Source: Desulfobulbus sp. (GTDB lineage: Bacteria; Desulfobacterota; Desulfobulbia; Desulfobulbales; Desulfobulbaceae). Taken from it: DNA of 64,000 nt. This document shows, piece by piece, positions 1 to 9,276 of the stretch; within the stretch, counting starts at the first letter, position 1, and every line of letters starts with the position of its first letter. The notes beneath the pieces were generated by a model. It worked only from the letters and a program-made list of their open reading frames with translations. It was not told where the DNA came from and searched no databases. Where the stretch lies: positions 62,001 through 126,000 of the forward strand of contig JAITGO010000010.1 in NCBI GenBank assembly GCA_031280615.1. Direction: 5' to 3'. A program made the translations under genes and the position numbers.

Positions 1-115
1 ACAATGCATCGTTGCCTCCTTCTCTGATGACTGCGTCATAATTCAGCCTTGACAACGCCTTGCGCAGTGAATTTGCCAAGATGTTGTCGTCGTCAACTAT
101 TAATATTTTTCTCAT
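1..115 (-). CDS. Response regulator, receiver domain start (partial)
   Basis: The minus strand from an ATG at 115 runs open to the window edge for 38 codons. The N-terminus MRKILIVDDDN is the first beta strand and acidic pocket of a two-component receiver domain. The phosphoacceptor Asp and any output domain lie outside the window. The start overlaps the 3' end of the sensor kinase by 23 bp, so the two form one operon and are very probably cognate partners. Since a strong -24/-12 promoter sits just across the divergent intergenic region, an NtrC-type sigma54 activator is an attractive guess, but the output domain cannot be seen here. Confidence 0.85.
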   Translation of the reverse strand, partial: MRKILIVDDDNILANSLRKALSRLNYDAVIREGGNDAL

Positions 116-2915
116 GTTTGGTCCTGTTTTGCGACGGCAGCATTATTTTAAACGTACATCCGCCATTCTGGTTATTTTCAACAGTAATTAATCCGCCGTG
201 CCGTTCTGTTATATTCGAAGCAATGGCAAGTCCTAGTCCGGTTCCCCCTCTCTTGTTGGTGAAAAAAGGCTTGAAAATCTCAAGTTTATTTTCTTCGGGG
301 ATACCGCATCCAGTGTCTGAAATTGCTACCTCGCAGAAACCTTGGAAGATAAATTGATCTTGTTCGAACTCACTTCTGTCTGGGTAGAATTCAGCGCAGG
401 CACTGGTATAGTCTATAACCTCTATCTTGAGTACGCCGCCATTTTCCATCGCCTCGAGTGCATTGGTGCATATATTCAAAAAAACTTGCGACAGTTGGGA
501 CTCGTCACCCGTAATCCATATAGCTTCCCGGAAAGAGATAAAAATAATATGGATATTCTGGTCCGCTTTTGAAGAAATTAACTTGACGATTGATTGCATC
601 AAGGCATTTAAATCGAGAATCCCTATGTGGAGTTCCGGGGGTTTTGAAAGAATGAGAAACTTGGTCACCAGATCGTTAAGCCTTTTAATCTCTTTTTGCA
701 TGATGATGAAATCTTCTTTCTGGTCGTCGTCGAGCGAGAGCTGCATTTCAAGCGATTGGAGAATCACCTTGATCGATGTCAATGGTGTCCGCACCTCATG
801 TGCCATGCCTGCTGCAAACTGGCCCATTCCGGAAAGGTGGCTGGCAAATGAAAACCGTTTTTTCCAGTAGGCGTTCAGCTCCATCAGCGACCGTGCCAAG
901 CGGGCCAAGTCATCATTTTTTTCTATGGTGGGCTCCAGCTCTATGTTGCCCTTGGTTATTTTTGCCACAACCTCGTCGAGTTTTTGAATCCTCCTGTTCA
1001 TGGAGCGGGCAACCAAGACACCGACGAGAGATACGGCCAACGCAAAAGAAAAAATTTGGATGATACTGTTTCGCAGCGACTGTTTCTCCTGAAAAAGAAT
1101 TTCCTGCTTATCCCGCTTCACTAGCATTGCCCAAAGTATCTCGTTTTGATTGAAGGAGATGGGTTGGTATGCGCACACCACCTCGGTGCCCCTGTAATCC
1201 TCGGTTAGCGAAACTCCCGTTTTACCGAGGAATGTTTTCTGGATCAGCGCGCTTAGCCCGAACAAAGGGGTGTATGGATACTGCAAGGCTGAAAGCGCAT
1301 CCGGAATCAACCGGGCATCGTTCATGCACTCATAACGCTGCTTCTCTCTGTTGTTCTGGAATAGAAGAATCTCGCCGGACCCGCCCATGCTCTGCAGCTC
1401 CCATTGCAACGGCACGAGAAATTCATTGAGCGGAATGCGCAATACCACGAAATTACGGCTTTTCTCCTCCGGTGAATCGTGCCTGCCCATGTCCAGCGGC
1501 ATGTACAGCTGGATAAACGCCTCTTTCATGGCGTCGGGCCGATAGATGTCGACATGCACCCGTCCCTCTTGGGCTCCCGAGTTCTCTGATGGTGCGGCGA
1601 ATCCTCCCAATTCGCTGCCGTCTTGCGTTGGATTGGAAGAGAGCAATACCAGGCCGGCGCTGTCCAAAAGCGAGGCTTCGCTGCGCCTCCACCCTCTCGT
1701 GAGTTCGACGAGCCTGAGCCTCATTGCGTAAATGGCCTGCCCCCCGATTTGATCGTCCGTGGCAAACGGCGACGTTTCGTTTTCCTTGAGCGAAGCAATC
1801 GTGTTGATGAAGAGAGGGTCGGCGAGAATGGACTTGACCCCCTCCTTGGCCCTGTCGATGCGGTTGACAAGCAACATTGCATTGAGATTGGCCATTGTAT
1901 GGATTTGTTCGGATGTTTTTTCGATCGTGGCGTTTCTTGCGTTGTAATATGTTGAAATAATAAAGGCTATTTGAGTGAAAAAGCAGATTGTCAGCAGGAT
2001 CGCTCCTGGTCCTCTGCCAAATATTTTTCTTTTTTTCTCGATGAAAATAGATCCGGTTACGAGAAAAATCGTAAAAAGCAGAGGAAATAAAAAGTTTCCA
2101 ACAGAGAAGCCATGACCATGTTCCGATTCAATCGGTTTTGATTTTGTTTTTATTATATCGTAATACTTTTTAGTGTTCTGTATTTTTCTTAAACCACTAT
2201 TTAATTTGTCGATTGCCAATTGATTTTTCTTTTTTGCGGCAAAACAAACTTTTCTGTTTATTATGGGATAGTTGTTTAAATTTATATCTGTCAGTTTATT
2301 GTTTTTGATATACTCCAATCCTATTTCTCGAGGGCATATGGCTATGTCAATTTTATCTTCCTCGAGATTGTTGAACAGTTCATTTATTTTTAATATTTTC
2401 AGTTGTGAAGATGTTGGAATGTAATTAAGTGATTCGTAATCGGAAATAAAAGCATAGATGCCATGCCTCATGCCGTGATGGCTGCTTGTCATGTTTTCAT
2501 AGGCAAGATTGGCTTGTTTCTTTGAAAAAAAAGAAATGTCCATGGTGGAATGCGCATCGGAAAACAGTAATTCCCAAGATTTACTCTCGCCATACAACGC
2601 GCTTAACAGAACGTCTGCCCGGCCGCTTTCAAGGGCTTGAAGGGCCTCGTCCCATGCCATCAGCTGTATCTCTACCTGTACCCCTGCGGCTTCGGCAACG
2701 GCTTGTGCAAGTTCGACATGTATGCCCGCCGGTTCGCCATATTCATCGAGATACGAATACGGGTATGCCTGGATCAGGCCAGCGACCACAAGGTGTTCCT
2801 GTTCGGTCGCATGGGTAGTGCATGCCCCGTGCAGCATGAGCAACAGGAGCAAGATCAGGCGTGCTAACCAAAGGTTACGACGCCAGGGCGACTGGTTGAC
2901 TATTCTGGGTGGCAT
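93..2915 (-). CDS. Membrane sensor histidine kinase with periplasmic solute-binding domain
   Basis: About 940 residues. In order: an N-terminal membrane segment (LARLILLLLLMLHG), a family-3 solute-binding-protein (PBPb) domain of about 220 residues, two membrane segments, a second extracytoplasmic Cache-like region, a further membrane helix and HAMP domain, a HisKA H-box (AGMAHEVRTPLTSIK) and a HATPase_c domain with N-box NICTNALEAMENGG and G-boxes DTGCGIP and GGTGLGLA. It should autophosphorylate on the H-box His and pass phosphate to the overlapping response regulator. The frame extends upstream to a TTG at 2981, but the extra residues lie over AT-rich sequence resembling a promoter, so the ATG at 2915 is preferred; neither start has a good ribosome site. 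The amino-acid-type binding domain implies direct sensing of a small molecule. It is divergent from the hydrolase/transport set that it probably controls. Confidence 0.9.
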   Translation of the reverse strand: MPPRIVNQSPWRRNLWLARLILLLLLMLHGACTTHATEQEHLVVAGLIQAYPYSYLDEYGEPAGIHVELAQAVAEAAGVQVEIQLMAWDEALQALESGRADVLLSALYGESKSWELLFSDAHSTMDISFFSKKQANLAYENMTSSHHGMRHGIYAFISDYESLNYIPTSSQLKILKINELFNNLEEDKIDIAICPREIGLEYIKNNKLTDINLNNYPIINRKVCFAAKKKNQLAIDKLNSGLRKIQNTKKYYDIIKTKSKPIESEHGHGFSVGNFLFPLLFTIFLVTGSIFIEKKRKIFGRGPGAILLTICFFTQIAFIISTYYNARNATIEKTSEQIHTMANLNAMLLVNRIDRAKEGVKSILADPLFINTIASLKENETSPFATDDQIGGQAIYAMRLRLVELTRGWRRSEASLLDSAGLVLLSSNPTQDGSELGGFAAPSENSGAQEGRVHVDIYRPDAMKEAFIQLYMPLDMGRHDSPEEKSRNFVVLRIPLNEFLVPLQWELQSMGGSGEILLFQNNREKQRYECMNDARLIPDALSALQYPYTPLFGLSALIQKTFLGKTGVSLTEDYRGTEVVCAYQPISFNQNEILWAMLVKRDKQEILFQEKQSLRNSIIQIFSFALAVSLVGVLVARSMNRRIQKLDEVVAKITKGNIELEPTIEKNDDLARLARSLMELNAYWKKRFSFASHLSGMGQFAAGMAHEVRTPLTSIKVILQSLEMQLSLDDDQKEDFIIMQKEIKRLNDLVTKFLILSKPPELHIGILDLNALMQSIVKLISSKADQNIHIIFISFREAIWITGDESQLSQVFLNICTNALEAMENGGVLKIEVIDYTSACAEFYPDRSEFEQDQFIFQGFCEVAISDTGCGIPEENKLEIFKPFFTNKRGGTGLGLAIASNITERHGGLITVENNQNGGCTFKIMLPSQNRTKHEKNINS

Positions 2916-3838
2916 TCGTGCATCCAAGGAAGAGTATTCGGCATTATTGAGTACATATGAGGCGATAGGGCGCCGGTTCAAGAGGCGATCGTTATTGTCG
3001 TATCAAGATCCGCGCGAGAGATTTACCTTCCGGCGCGAGTCGGCGCGGGAAAACTGCAAGAGATTTCCCAAATAACGTATACCTGGTCGGATCGGGAGGC
3101 AATACCGGTTCGCGTACGCCCCGTGGTGTCTTTCCGTGCTCCTGTCGATGGGGGCTCCTCTTGTTTGTTGTTTTCTCGCGCGGCATTCTGAGCCGCGAGC
3201 ACGCGCCCTCAATAAGAACTGTTCTTGCGATGCCATGGTCGCCGTGGTCGGCATGGGCAGCTCAAAACTGCTACCGGCTCCTCGATTCTTCGGCTTGCGA
3301 GGCGGATAGTGTATTTTTAGCATAAACCGTACCTGATTGGATCGTTCGATGCGTCGAGCGGCCATTGCCGATGCCCCTTCCCGAGGCGCAGCTCGGGTGC
3401 GCAGCGTTTCGTTTCTCCCTTCTTTTCTTGGTACCGTGAACGTCTCGCCTCTTGCGAAGACATCTTTTTCCGTACCGATTCCCGTGCGAAACCAGCCGGT
3501 TTCCTTTCGGCCCTATTTCTCTGAAATTTAAAGATATTATTCCTCTCTGACTTCGTCGCAACGACAAGCGGGCCAGGTTCGGTGCAGAGACAATTCCAGG
3601 TACATGGCATCCCGAACGCAGCGAGAGATCCCGTTCGTTCCGCCGGTTTCGGTGACGTGAGGCACACCGCCGATTGTCAGAGCGGGAACCTCGCCGAAAT
3701 TCGCCGGTAATCGGAGTTCCGTTGTCCCGCCTTACCTCTTCTTTCGCCTGTCCGGGCTGAAAATTCACGCGTACTGCATTTCCTTGGGCATTCGATGTGT
3801 GGGGTGCTCGTAAATTGGCCACTTGCCTGATCAATATC
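2916..3838. other. Long intergenic region without a recognisable gene
   Basis: About 0.9 kb lies between the kinase start and the regulatory elements of the divergent set. Open frames exist on both strands (for example 3271-3834 minus) but their products are Arg/Ser-rich, lack ribosome sites and resemble no family I recognise. The stretch therefore looks non-coding or is decayed sequence. It must carry the kinase promoter. A 19-nt segment at 2950-2968 recurs exactly at 55466-55484. Confidence 0.5.
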
Positions 3839-3853
3839 TGAACAGTGTGTACA
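3839..3853. promoter_or_regulatory. Candidate upstream activator site for the sigma54 promoter
   Basis: TGAACAGTGTGTACA is a near-perfect inverted repeat (TGWACA-N3-TGTWCA) centred about 115 bp upstream of the -24 element at 3961. This is the usual distance for an enhancer bound by an NtrC-type activator. Assignment rests on position and symmetry only. TGATCAAT occurs twice close by. Confidence 0.35.
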
Positions 3854-3959
3854 GAATTTGATCAATCGATGCGCTTGAGTGAGTGGCTGATCCGGATTCG
3901 CTAGGGGGTGTTGCATCATTTTTGCCTGTTTTTTCGTGTAAATATTGACGCTCGCAAAG

Positions 3960-3975
3960 TGGCATGTCGCTTGCT
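3960..3975 (+). promoter_or_regulatory. Sigma54 (-24/-12) promoter of the hydrolase/transport set
   Basis: TGGCATGTCGCTTGCT matches the RpoN consensus TGGCAYR-N4-TTGCW at every position. The invariant GG (3961-3962) and GC (3973-3974) have the required spacing. Transcription would start near 3986, giving an untranslated leader of about 200 nt before the hydrolase gene. It implies activator-dependent, inducible expression. Confidence 0.8.
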
Positions 3976-4185
3976 AAGGCATGGCAGCGCTGGTGGAAAT
4001 ATTGTTCATGTTACCAGTAATTGCCACTATAAACGGAATATTTGCTGATACTTAGTTGTTAAATGTGAACACCATGAAATGGAGGAGGAATATTTTAAAC
4101 AGGGAATATAGCAAAAAAAATGAAAAAACCGATATGTAGATCGTAATTACAAATTTAATAAAATAAAACTACAGGAGTGGTTATC

Positions 4186-6213
4186 ATGTCGAAGGTAAAA
4201 AGACCTGCTATATCGCAAAAAGTTTTAGTTCTTGGGAGCGATGGTTTCGATCCAAGGTTGGCGAAAAAATATATCGATGAAGGAAAGCTGCCTAATCTTA
4301 AAAAATTTATCGATGCTGGCGCTTGTCGTGATGACTTGATGCTTCTTGGGGGGCATCCTACTGTTACCCCGCCGATGTGGACCACCCTTGCCACCGGTTG
4401 TTATTCCAACGTGCATGGCATCACCGGTTTCGACATCTCCTCTCCCAAGGGACTCGACTGGATCCGCTACAGTTTGGATTCAAGCAATTGCAAGGCCGAG
4501 CAACTCTGGAACGTCTTTGCCGAGGAAGGGAAAAAGACCCTGGTTTGGCATTGGCCCGGCTCCTCCTGGCCGCCTTCTTCGGACAGCCCGAATCTTCTTG
4601 TCGTCGATGGTACCAGCCCCGGTTCCGTGGGCATGAGTTTCGCCCAATTCGATGGCGATACCGTACTTGGGGCCGACACCAAGGTCACCGAGGCAACCTT
4701 CTTCAATAATGTCAGCGAAGGCGCCATCACCCCCTGTTCGATCACCGGCATGGATATCCCCGATGCGGATGTCTACAACATCCTGGAAAAAACGGCGGCA
4801 ATGGAAAATCACAATATCATTGTCGATAAATTCCATGGATCGCAGGCCACTCCCGATGCGCCGATCAATATCGCCCAGTCGCCCATTGCCGATGCTTCCG
4901 GCTGGGCCAATGCTCCTGCGGGCGCCAAGGAAATCACCATGTTGCTGTCCGGCGGCTTGCTTCGTCGCCCCTGCCTCGTTCTCAAAAACGAAGCGGGCAC
5001 CTATGACCGGGTCGCTATCTACAAGTCCAAGAAGGAATCCGAGCCCATCGCGGTTCTGTCGGTGGGCACATTCGTCGACCGCATCGAAGACGAGGGCATC
5101 CGGGACGATAAACGGGTCGAGGTCGTCCGCAACATGAAGCTGCTGGAAATGGCCCCGGACGGTTCCAATCTGCGCATTTGGATTTCGGCTTCCATGGAGA
5201 AGGATATCCGCAAGTGCATCCATCCTGTCAGCATCTATGACGGCATTGTCGAGAAGGCCGGCTATGCGCCGCCCACCGCCATGCTGGGGCAGCAGAGCAA
5301 AGAGTTGATCAACGATGCCATGCTCAACAGCTGGTATGTCAATGCAGATTGGCAGGCCAAGGCAATCAAGCACCTGATCGACAATGAAGGGGTTGAAGTG
5401 GTGTTCTCGCACTTCCACGCCATCGATCTTCAGGAGCACATGTTCATTCGCTACATGACCGACAAGGGCTACAACAAGCTGCCGCCGGAGGAATACCATA
5501 AATACATGGAGGATATTTATATCCAAACCGACTGGTATTTTGGGCAATTTCTGAAATATTTGGACGAGGGATGGAGCATCCTGCTTGTTTCCGACCACGC
5601 TCAAGTCTGTTCGAAGCACGATTTCATCCTGATGGGCGATGTTCTCGGCATCAACGTCGGCTTGATGGAAGAAATCGGCCTTACCCGCTGCAAGCGGGAT
5701 GAAAACGGCAATCGCCTGCCCGAGATCGATTGGGAAAATACCCTTGCCATCGCCCAAAGGGAAACGAACATCTACGTTAACCTGAAGGGACGCGACGAAC
5801 ATGGAATCGTCGATCCCGCGGATAAGTATGAAGTAGAGGAAGAGATCATGAGCCGCCTCTACAGCTACCGCCATCCCCAGACGGGCAAGCGGGTCATCGC
5901 CCTTGCCGTTCGCAACAAGGATGCCGTTCACTTTGGCCTTGGCGGGCCTGAATGCGGCGACATCGTCTACTTCATGGCCGAGGGCTATCAGTGGGATCAT
6001 GCCGACAGTCTCTCAACCTCCTGGGGTGAGTGTGACACCTCTGTCTCGCCCTTCTTTGTTGCCGCCGGAAAGGGCATCAAGAAGAATTTCAAAACCGATC
6101 GCATAATCCGTCAGATCGATGTGGCTGCTACTGCGGCTGCCTTGGGCGGAGTGAGATTCCCCAAGCAGTGCGAAGGTGCGCCGGTCTACCAGATTTTCGA
6201 AGAAGAATTCTAA
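4186..6213 (+). CDS. Alkaline-phosphatase-superfamily hydrolase (type I phosphodiesterase/sulfatase-like)
   Basis: 675 residues, no signal peptide, so cytoplasmic. The N-terminus has the metal-binding start VLVLGSDGFDP (about residues 13-23). It is followed by the nucleophile region TVTPPMWTTLATG (about 59-71), where a Thr serves as nucleophile in type I phosphodiesterase/nucleotide pyrophosphatase members (pfam01663). Later metal ligands are visible as FSHFHAIDLQEH and LLVSDHAQ. The superfamily hydrolyses phosphate mono- and diesters, phosphonate esters and sulfate esters; the sequence alone does not decide the substrate. The ATG at 4186 is preferred over GTG 4177 because AGGAG at 4172-4176 is correctly spaced for it. 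It is the first gene after the sigma54 promoter, next to a carrier and an alkyl-sulfatase-like enzyme, which makes a sulfate or phosphate ester plausible. Confidence 0.85.
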   Translation: MSKVKRPAISQKVLVLGSDGFDPRLAKKYIDEGKLPNLKKFIDAGACRDDLMLLGGHPTVTPPMWTTLATGCYSNVHGITGFDISSPKGLDWIRYSLDSSNCKAEQLWNVFAEEGKKTLVWHWPGSSWPPSSDSPNLLVVDGTSPGSVGMSFAQFDGDTVLGADTKVTEATFFNNVSEGAITPCSITGMDIPDADVYNILEKTAAMENHNIIVDKFHGSQATPDAPINIAQSPIADASGWANAPAGAKEITMLLSGGLLRRPCLVLKNEAGTYDRVAIYKSKKESEPIAVLSVGTFVDRIEDEGIRDDKRVEVVRNMKLLEMAPDGSNLRIWISASMEKDIRKCIHPVSIYDGIVEKAGYAPPTAMLGQQSKELINDAMLNSWYVNADWQAKAIKHLIDNEGVEVVFSHFHAIDLQEHMFIRYMTDKGYNKLPPEEYHKYMEDIYIQTDWYFGQFLKYLDEGWSILLVSDHAQVCSKHDFILMGDVLGINVGLMEEIGLTRCKRDENGNRLPEIDWENTLAIAQRETNIYVNLKGRDEHGIVDPADKYEVEEEIMSRLYSYRHPQTGKRVIALAVRNKDAVHFGLGGPECGDIVYFMAEGYQWDHADSLSTSWGECDTSVSPFFVAAGKGIKKNFKTDRIIRQIDVAATAAALGGVRFPKQCEGAPVYQIFEEEF

Positions 6214-6242
6214 CCTGGTTGGCCTGCCTTTCTTAAAGACGG

Positions 6243-6279
6243 TGCGCTTCCTTTTCCACGCAGGTGGAAAGGGGGCGCC
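6243..6279 (+). promoter_or_regulatory. Intercistronic hairpin
   Basis: Arms GTGCGCTTCCTTTTCCAC and GTGGAAAGGGGGCGCCC fold around GCAG with about 15 pairs. No U-tract follows, so this is more likely an mRNA-stability or processing element, or a leaky attenuator between the hydrolase and carrier genes, than a full terminator. Confidence 0.5.
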
Positions 6280-6378
6280 CCGTCCATTCGGAGTAAATCA
6301 AGAGATATAGGAAGAAATCTAAATAAGAAAATAGCGCATCTTCTTATTTGCTGTCACGACCAAAAGGAGAACGATCCA

Positions 6379-7821
6379 ATGCCTATCCATAATGATTTTC
6401 CATCTTCCAGCTGTGGACCGGCTTGCGCCGCGACAGTTGGAATTGAGCCGTCGACCTCTACCTATTTTGACGGGCTAACGCTCAGTCGCAGGCATAAATT
6501 CATGTTCTTTCTGATCGTTTTGGGGACGTTCTTCGATCAGATGGATCTGTACAATATGTCGTTTGTCGGCCCGGCGCTTCTGAAAAATTGGGGCATGACC
6601 ATGGGGGAACTCGCCTCGATCAACTCGATCATGATTTTCACCATGCTCTTTGGCGGTCTCTTCGGGGGCTATGCCTCGGATCGCTACGGACGCAAGACCG
6701 CCCTGCTCACCGGCTGCCTCATTTTCTCCATCTTTTCCATCTGCAATGGACTTGCCTGGAACTATTATTCTTTCTTGATCTTCCGCACGATCACGGGCTT
6801 CGGCATTGCCATGCTGATTTCTACTGAAATCGGCTATGTCACGGAAATCACTCCTTCCAATCAGCGCGGCAAATGGTTTTCGATCGTGCTGGGCGTTGGC
6901 CTGTTCGGCGCGCCGATCACGGCATGGGTTTCGAAAATCATCATTCCCATGTTCGACTATGGCTGGAGAATCATTTTCTTTCTTGGTGGTGCAGGATTCA
7001 TCGTTTTTATCCTGGGATGTATTTTCCTGATCGAATCGCCGCGATGGCTTGTTGCCCACGGCAAGTATGACAAGGCAAAGAAGAATTTCAAACTTCTTAC
7101 CGGTAAAGATTTGATAATCAATCCGGAAGATATGGATGCTTCAAAAGTGGCGAAAGGAGCAAGCTACTTTGAAGCCCTGCGCGTCATGTTCCACAAAAAC
7201 TACATCAAGCAAACCACGGTCGTCACCAATGTCTTCTTCTTCGGTTGCGCCGGGGCATTCATGTTTATCTCCTGGGCACCAACGCTGCTGACCAAGAATG
7301 GCATGAGCCTGGAGCTCAGCTTGCAGATCGGCTCCGTCATTGCCATGGGCATGCCGCTGGGCGGAATTCTTTCGTCTTTTCTCACTGACAAGGGCGGAAG
7401 AAAGTTGCCTCTCGGCGGTGCGTTCATGCTGTATGGCATCTGCGGCATGTTGTATGGGCAGATGACCAACAGCACGCTGATCATGGCACTGGGTTTTGTC
7501 ATGGCCGCATCGCATATTGCGGGTTTTTCGATGATTTCATCCTATGGTGCCGAAAGTTATCCCACCCGTGTACGCGGAACGGCCTATTCCCTGGCCTACA
7601 TGATGAGCCGGATAGGGCCGGCAATCGGAAATTTGGTGGTGCCCATGCTGTTTGCATCTGTGGGGTATACTTCCTACTTCATGATTGTTGGCGGCATACT
7701 CCTTGCCGTGGGCCTGCAATGTTGCATATTTGGGCTGGCAACCGCAGGGAGAAATCTTGAGGAGATGCACGAAGAATTGGGTTCTGGAATATCTTTTGGG
7801 GCCAAGGAGGTTCTCGATTAA
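6379..7821 (+). CDS. MFS transporter (sugar-porter/aromatic-acid-symporter type)
   Basis: 480 residues with about 12 membrane segments. The loop 2-3 signature GGYASDRYGRKTA and the central ESPRWLVAHGKYDKAKK segment are typical of metabolite-proton symporters of the sugar-porter and AAHS branches of the major facilitator superfamily. A DQMDLYNMSF stretch in helix 1 resembles the charged motif of organic-acid carriers. The ATG has a close GGAG (AAAAGGAGAACG). It lies 165 bp after the hydrolase, separated by a hairpin, and probably brings that enzyme's substrate across the inner membrane, since the hydrolase has no export signal. Substrate unknown. Confidence 0.88.
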   Translation: MPIHNDFPSSSCGPACAATVGIEPSTSTYFDGLTLSRRHKFMFFLIVLGTFFDQMDLYNMSFVGPALLKNWGMTMGELASINSIMIFTMLFGGLFGGYASDRYGRKTALLTGCLIFSIFSICNGLAWNYYSFLIFRTITGFGIAMLISTEIGYVTEITPSNQRGKWFSIVLGVGLFGAPITAWVSKIIIPMFDYGWRIIFFLGGAGFIVFILGCIFLIESPRWLVAHGKYDKAKKNFKLLTGKDLIINPEDMDASKVAKGASYFEALRVMFHKNYIKQTTVVTNVFFFGCAGAFMFISWAPTLLTKNGMSLELSLQIGSVIAMGMPLGGILSSFLTDKGGRKLPLGGAFMLYGICGMLYGQMTNSTLIMALGFVMAASHIAGFSMISSYGAESYPTRVRGTAYSLAYMMSRIGPAIGNLVVPMLFASVGYTSYFMIVGGILLAVGLQCCIFGLATAGRNLEEMHEELGSGISFGAKEVLD

Positions 7822-7862
7822 AGCATTTTAAGAGTTCTTCGCAAATAGGTTCAAACATTCTC

Positions 7863-7908
7863 CTCCTGCTTTCATAGCTTCTGCTGGAGCGCAGCTATAG
7901 GGCAGGAG
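7863..7908 (+). promoter_or_regulatory. Intercistronic hairpin
   Basis: CTCCTGC...CATAGCT pairs with AGCTATAG...GCAGGAG, giving two stacked helices of 7 pairs. No U-run follows. It lies in the 283-bp gap between the carrier and the TRAP protein gene and may set different transcript levels for the upstream and downstream parts of the set. Confidence 0.5.
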
Positions 7909-8104
7909 GGATTTAAAGAAAATGATCTTTTTCATCTGGCAGCCTTCTCAAGCAAGAAGGTTGAAAATAGAAAGAATATGTAGTGTTTCCCCTCGCAGGG
8001 TATCTGAGTTGATTATACTATCTCTCATAGTCACCGTATAAAGAAGGAGGGCATGGCGGGTGAGCTGGTACTGCAGCCATGCTTGTTGAATTCTGGAGGA
8101 ATCT

Positions 8105-9223
8105 ATGAAAAAAATGATTTTGAATCAACTGGCTGCGAGAACAATTTTATATACCATAGTAGCTGTGATGTGTTTGGCATCTGTTGTTCATTCCGCATAT
8201 GAAGAAAACGGGGTTATCCAAATTAAAGCAGCTACACCGCCACATGTCATAACGCACCGCTTGTCGAAAGATGCATATCAACTGTTTGGCAATGAGGTGG
8301 AAAAACGCACTCATGGCAAGGTGAAATTTACGTGGTTTTTTGGCGATAGTCTGATCAAGCCATCGCAATCCTACGAAGCCCTTCGCACCGGAGTTGTCGA
8401 TCTGGTTATAGTCGCTGCCTATCTATTTCCAGATGATTTTACCATTACAGAAGGTCTGAGTTTACCCTTCACCATGCATAACTCGGCGCACGCGGCTGAT
8501 GTAGCATGGAAAATGTACAAGGCAATACCCGAGATGCAGCAAGAAATGAAAGGTTTCAAATTCTTGGGTATTTTTACCAGTGATGTCCTTAACTTGCATT
8601 CAACCGATGGCAGGCTCTTTAGAACGCTCGATGAGATGAAAAATATCCGTGCCGCCGTGGGAAGCGGCTCGGTTGCACAAATGGGAAAGCTTTTTGGCAT
8701 GGAGCCTCAACTAGTTGGTTATCCTGAAGTTTATATGGCTCTTCAGCGCGACCTTGCAAGTGCGGCCTTTTTTCCCAATGCTCCACTTCGTTCTTTCAGG
8801 GTCACGGAACTGACGAACGCCCATACTATAGCAAATTTTAAAGTTGATCCCATGATCATCGCCATGCGCCAGGAGACTTGGAATGCGCTGCCCCCCGAGG
8901 TGCAGCGTGTGTTCGACGAACTCACCCCTTCATTTGCCCGTCTTTGTGGCCATACGCTGACCAATGAAGGTGCGTGGGTGCTTGAAGAGCTGAAAAAGCG
9001 CGGCGACCTGTTTTACACCCCTCCTGTGGAAGAAGTCGCGAAATGGAAGCAGGCTATCAAACCCATGTATGACGTCTGGATTAACAGGCTTGATGTCAAG
9101 GGGTTGAATGGAAAGGCCATTTTTGAAAAAATGATCGAAATGAGTGAGCAAACCAAGGTGATCGATACGCCTGAGGACGCATGGTGGTCCCAGGGGCGGA
9201 TCGGGAAAAAGAGCAAAAATTAA
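8105..9223 (+). CDS. TRAP transporter solute-binding protein (DctP family), orphan
   Basis: 372 residues with a hydrophobic signal peptide ending near HSAYEE (about residue 31), so periplasmic. The mature part begins IQIKAATPPH and contains the DctP-type core GDSLIKPSQSYEALRTGVVDL, in the region that forms the cleft, and NIRAAVGSGSVAQMGKLFG, where the conserved Arg normally binds the ligand carboxylate. The start has a strong GGAGG 7 nt upstream. No DctQ or DctM membrane genes are nearby. The protein must therefore work with a membrane pair encoded elsewhere, or present ligand to a receptor such as the divergent sensor kinase. Its place between a carrier and an ester hydrolase suggests it binds the same compound or its acid product. 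Confidence 0.88.
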   Translation: MKKMILNQLAARTILYTIVAVMCLASVVHSAYEENGVIQIKAATPPHVITHRLSKDAYQLFGNEVEKRTHGKVKFTWFFGDSLIKPSQSYEALRTGVVDLVIVAAYLFPDDFTITEGLSLPFTMHNSAHAADVAWKMYKAIPEMQQEMKGFKFLGIFTSDVLNLHSTDGRLFRTLDEMKNIRAAVGSGSVAQMGKLFGMEPQLVGYPEVYMALQRDLASAAFFPNAPLRSFRVTELTNAHTIANFKVDPMIIAMRQETWNALPPEVQRVFDELTPSFARLCGHTLTNEGAWVLEELKKRGDLFYTPPVEEVAKWKQAIKPMYDVWINRLDVKGLNGKAIFEKMIEMSEQTKVIDTPEDAWWSQGRIGKKSKN

Positions 9224-9276
9224 GATAACTAAACCTGCCCGCCGTACTTGCGGCGAGGGCGCCAGAGGATCTGACC

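Noticed and set aside
3271..3834. 187-codon minus-strand open frame in the first intergenic region
   Set aside because: Arg/Ser-rich product without recognisable domain, no ribosome site, overlapping frames equally long on other phases.
4480..6000. 506-codon open frame antisense to the hydrolase gene
   Set aside because: Exact shadow of a well-supported gene; the product has no family features and no ribosome site.
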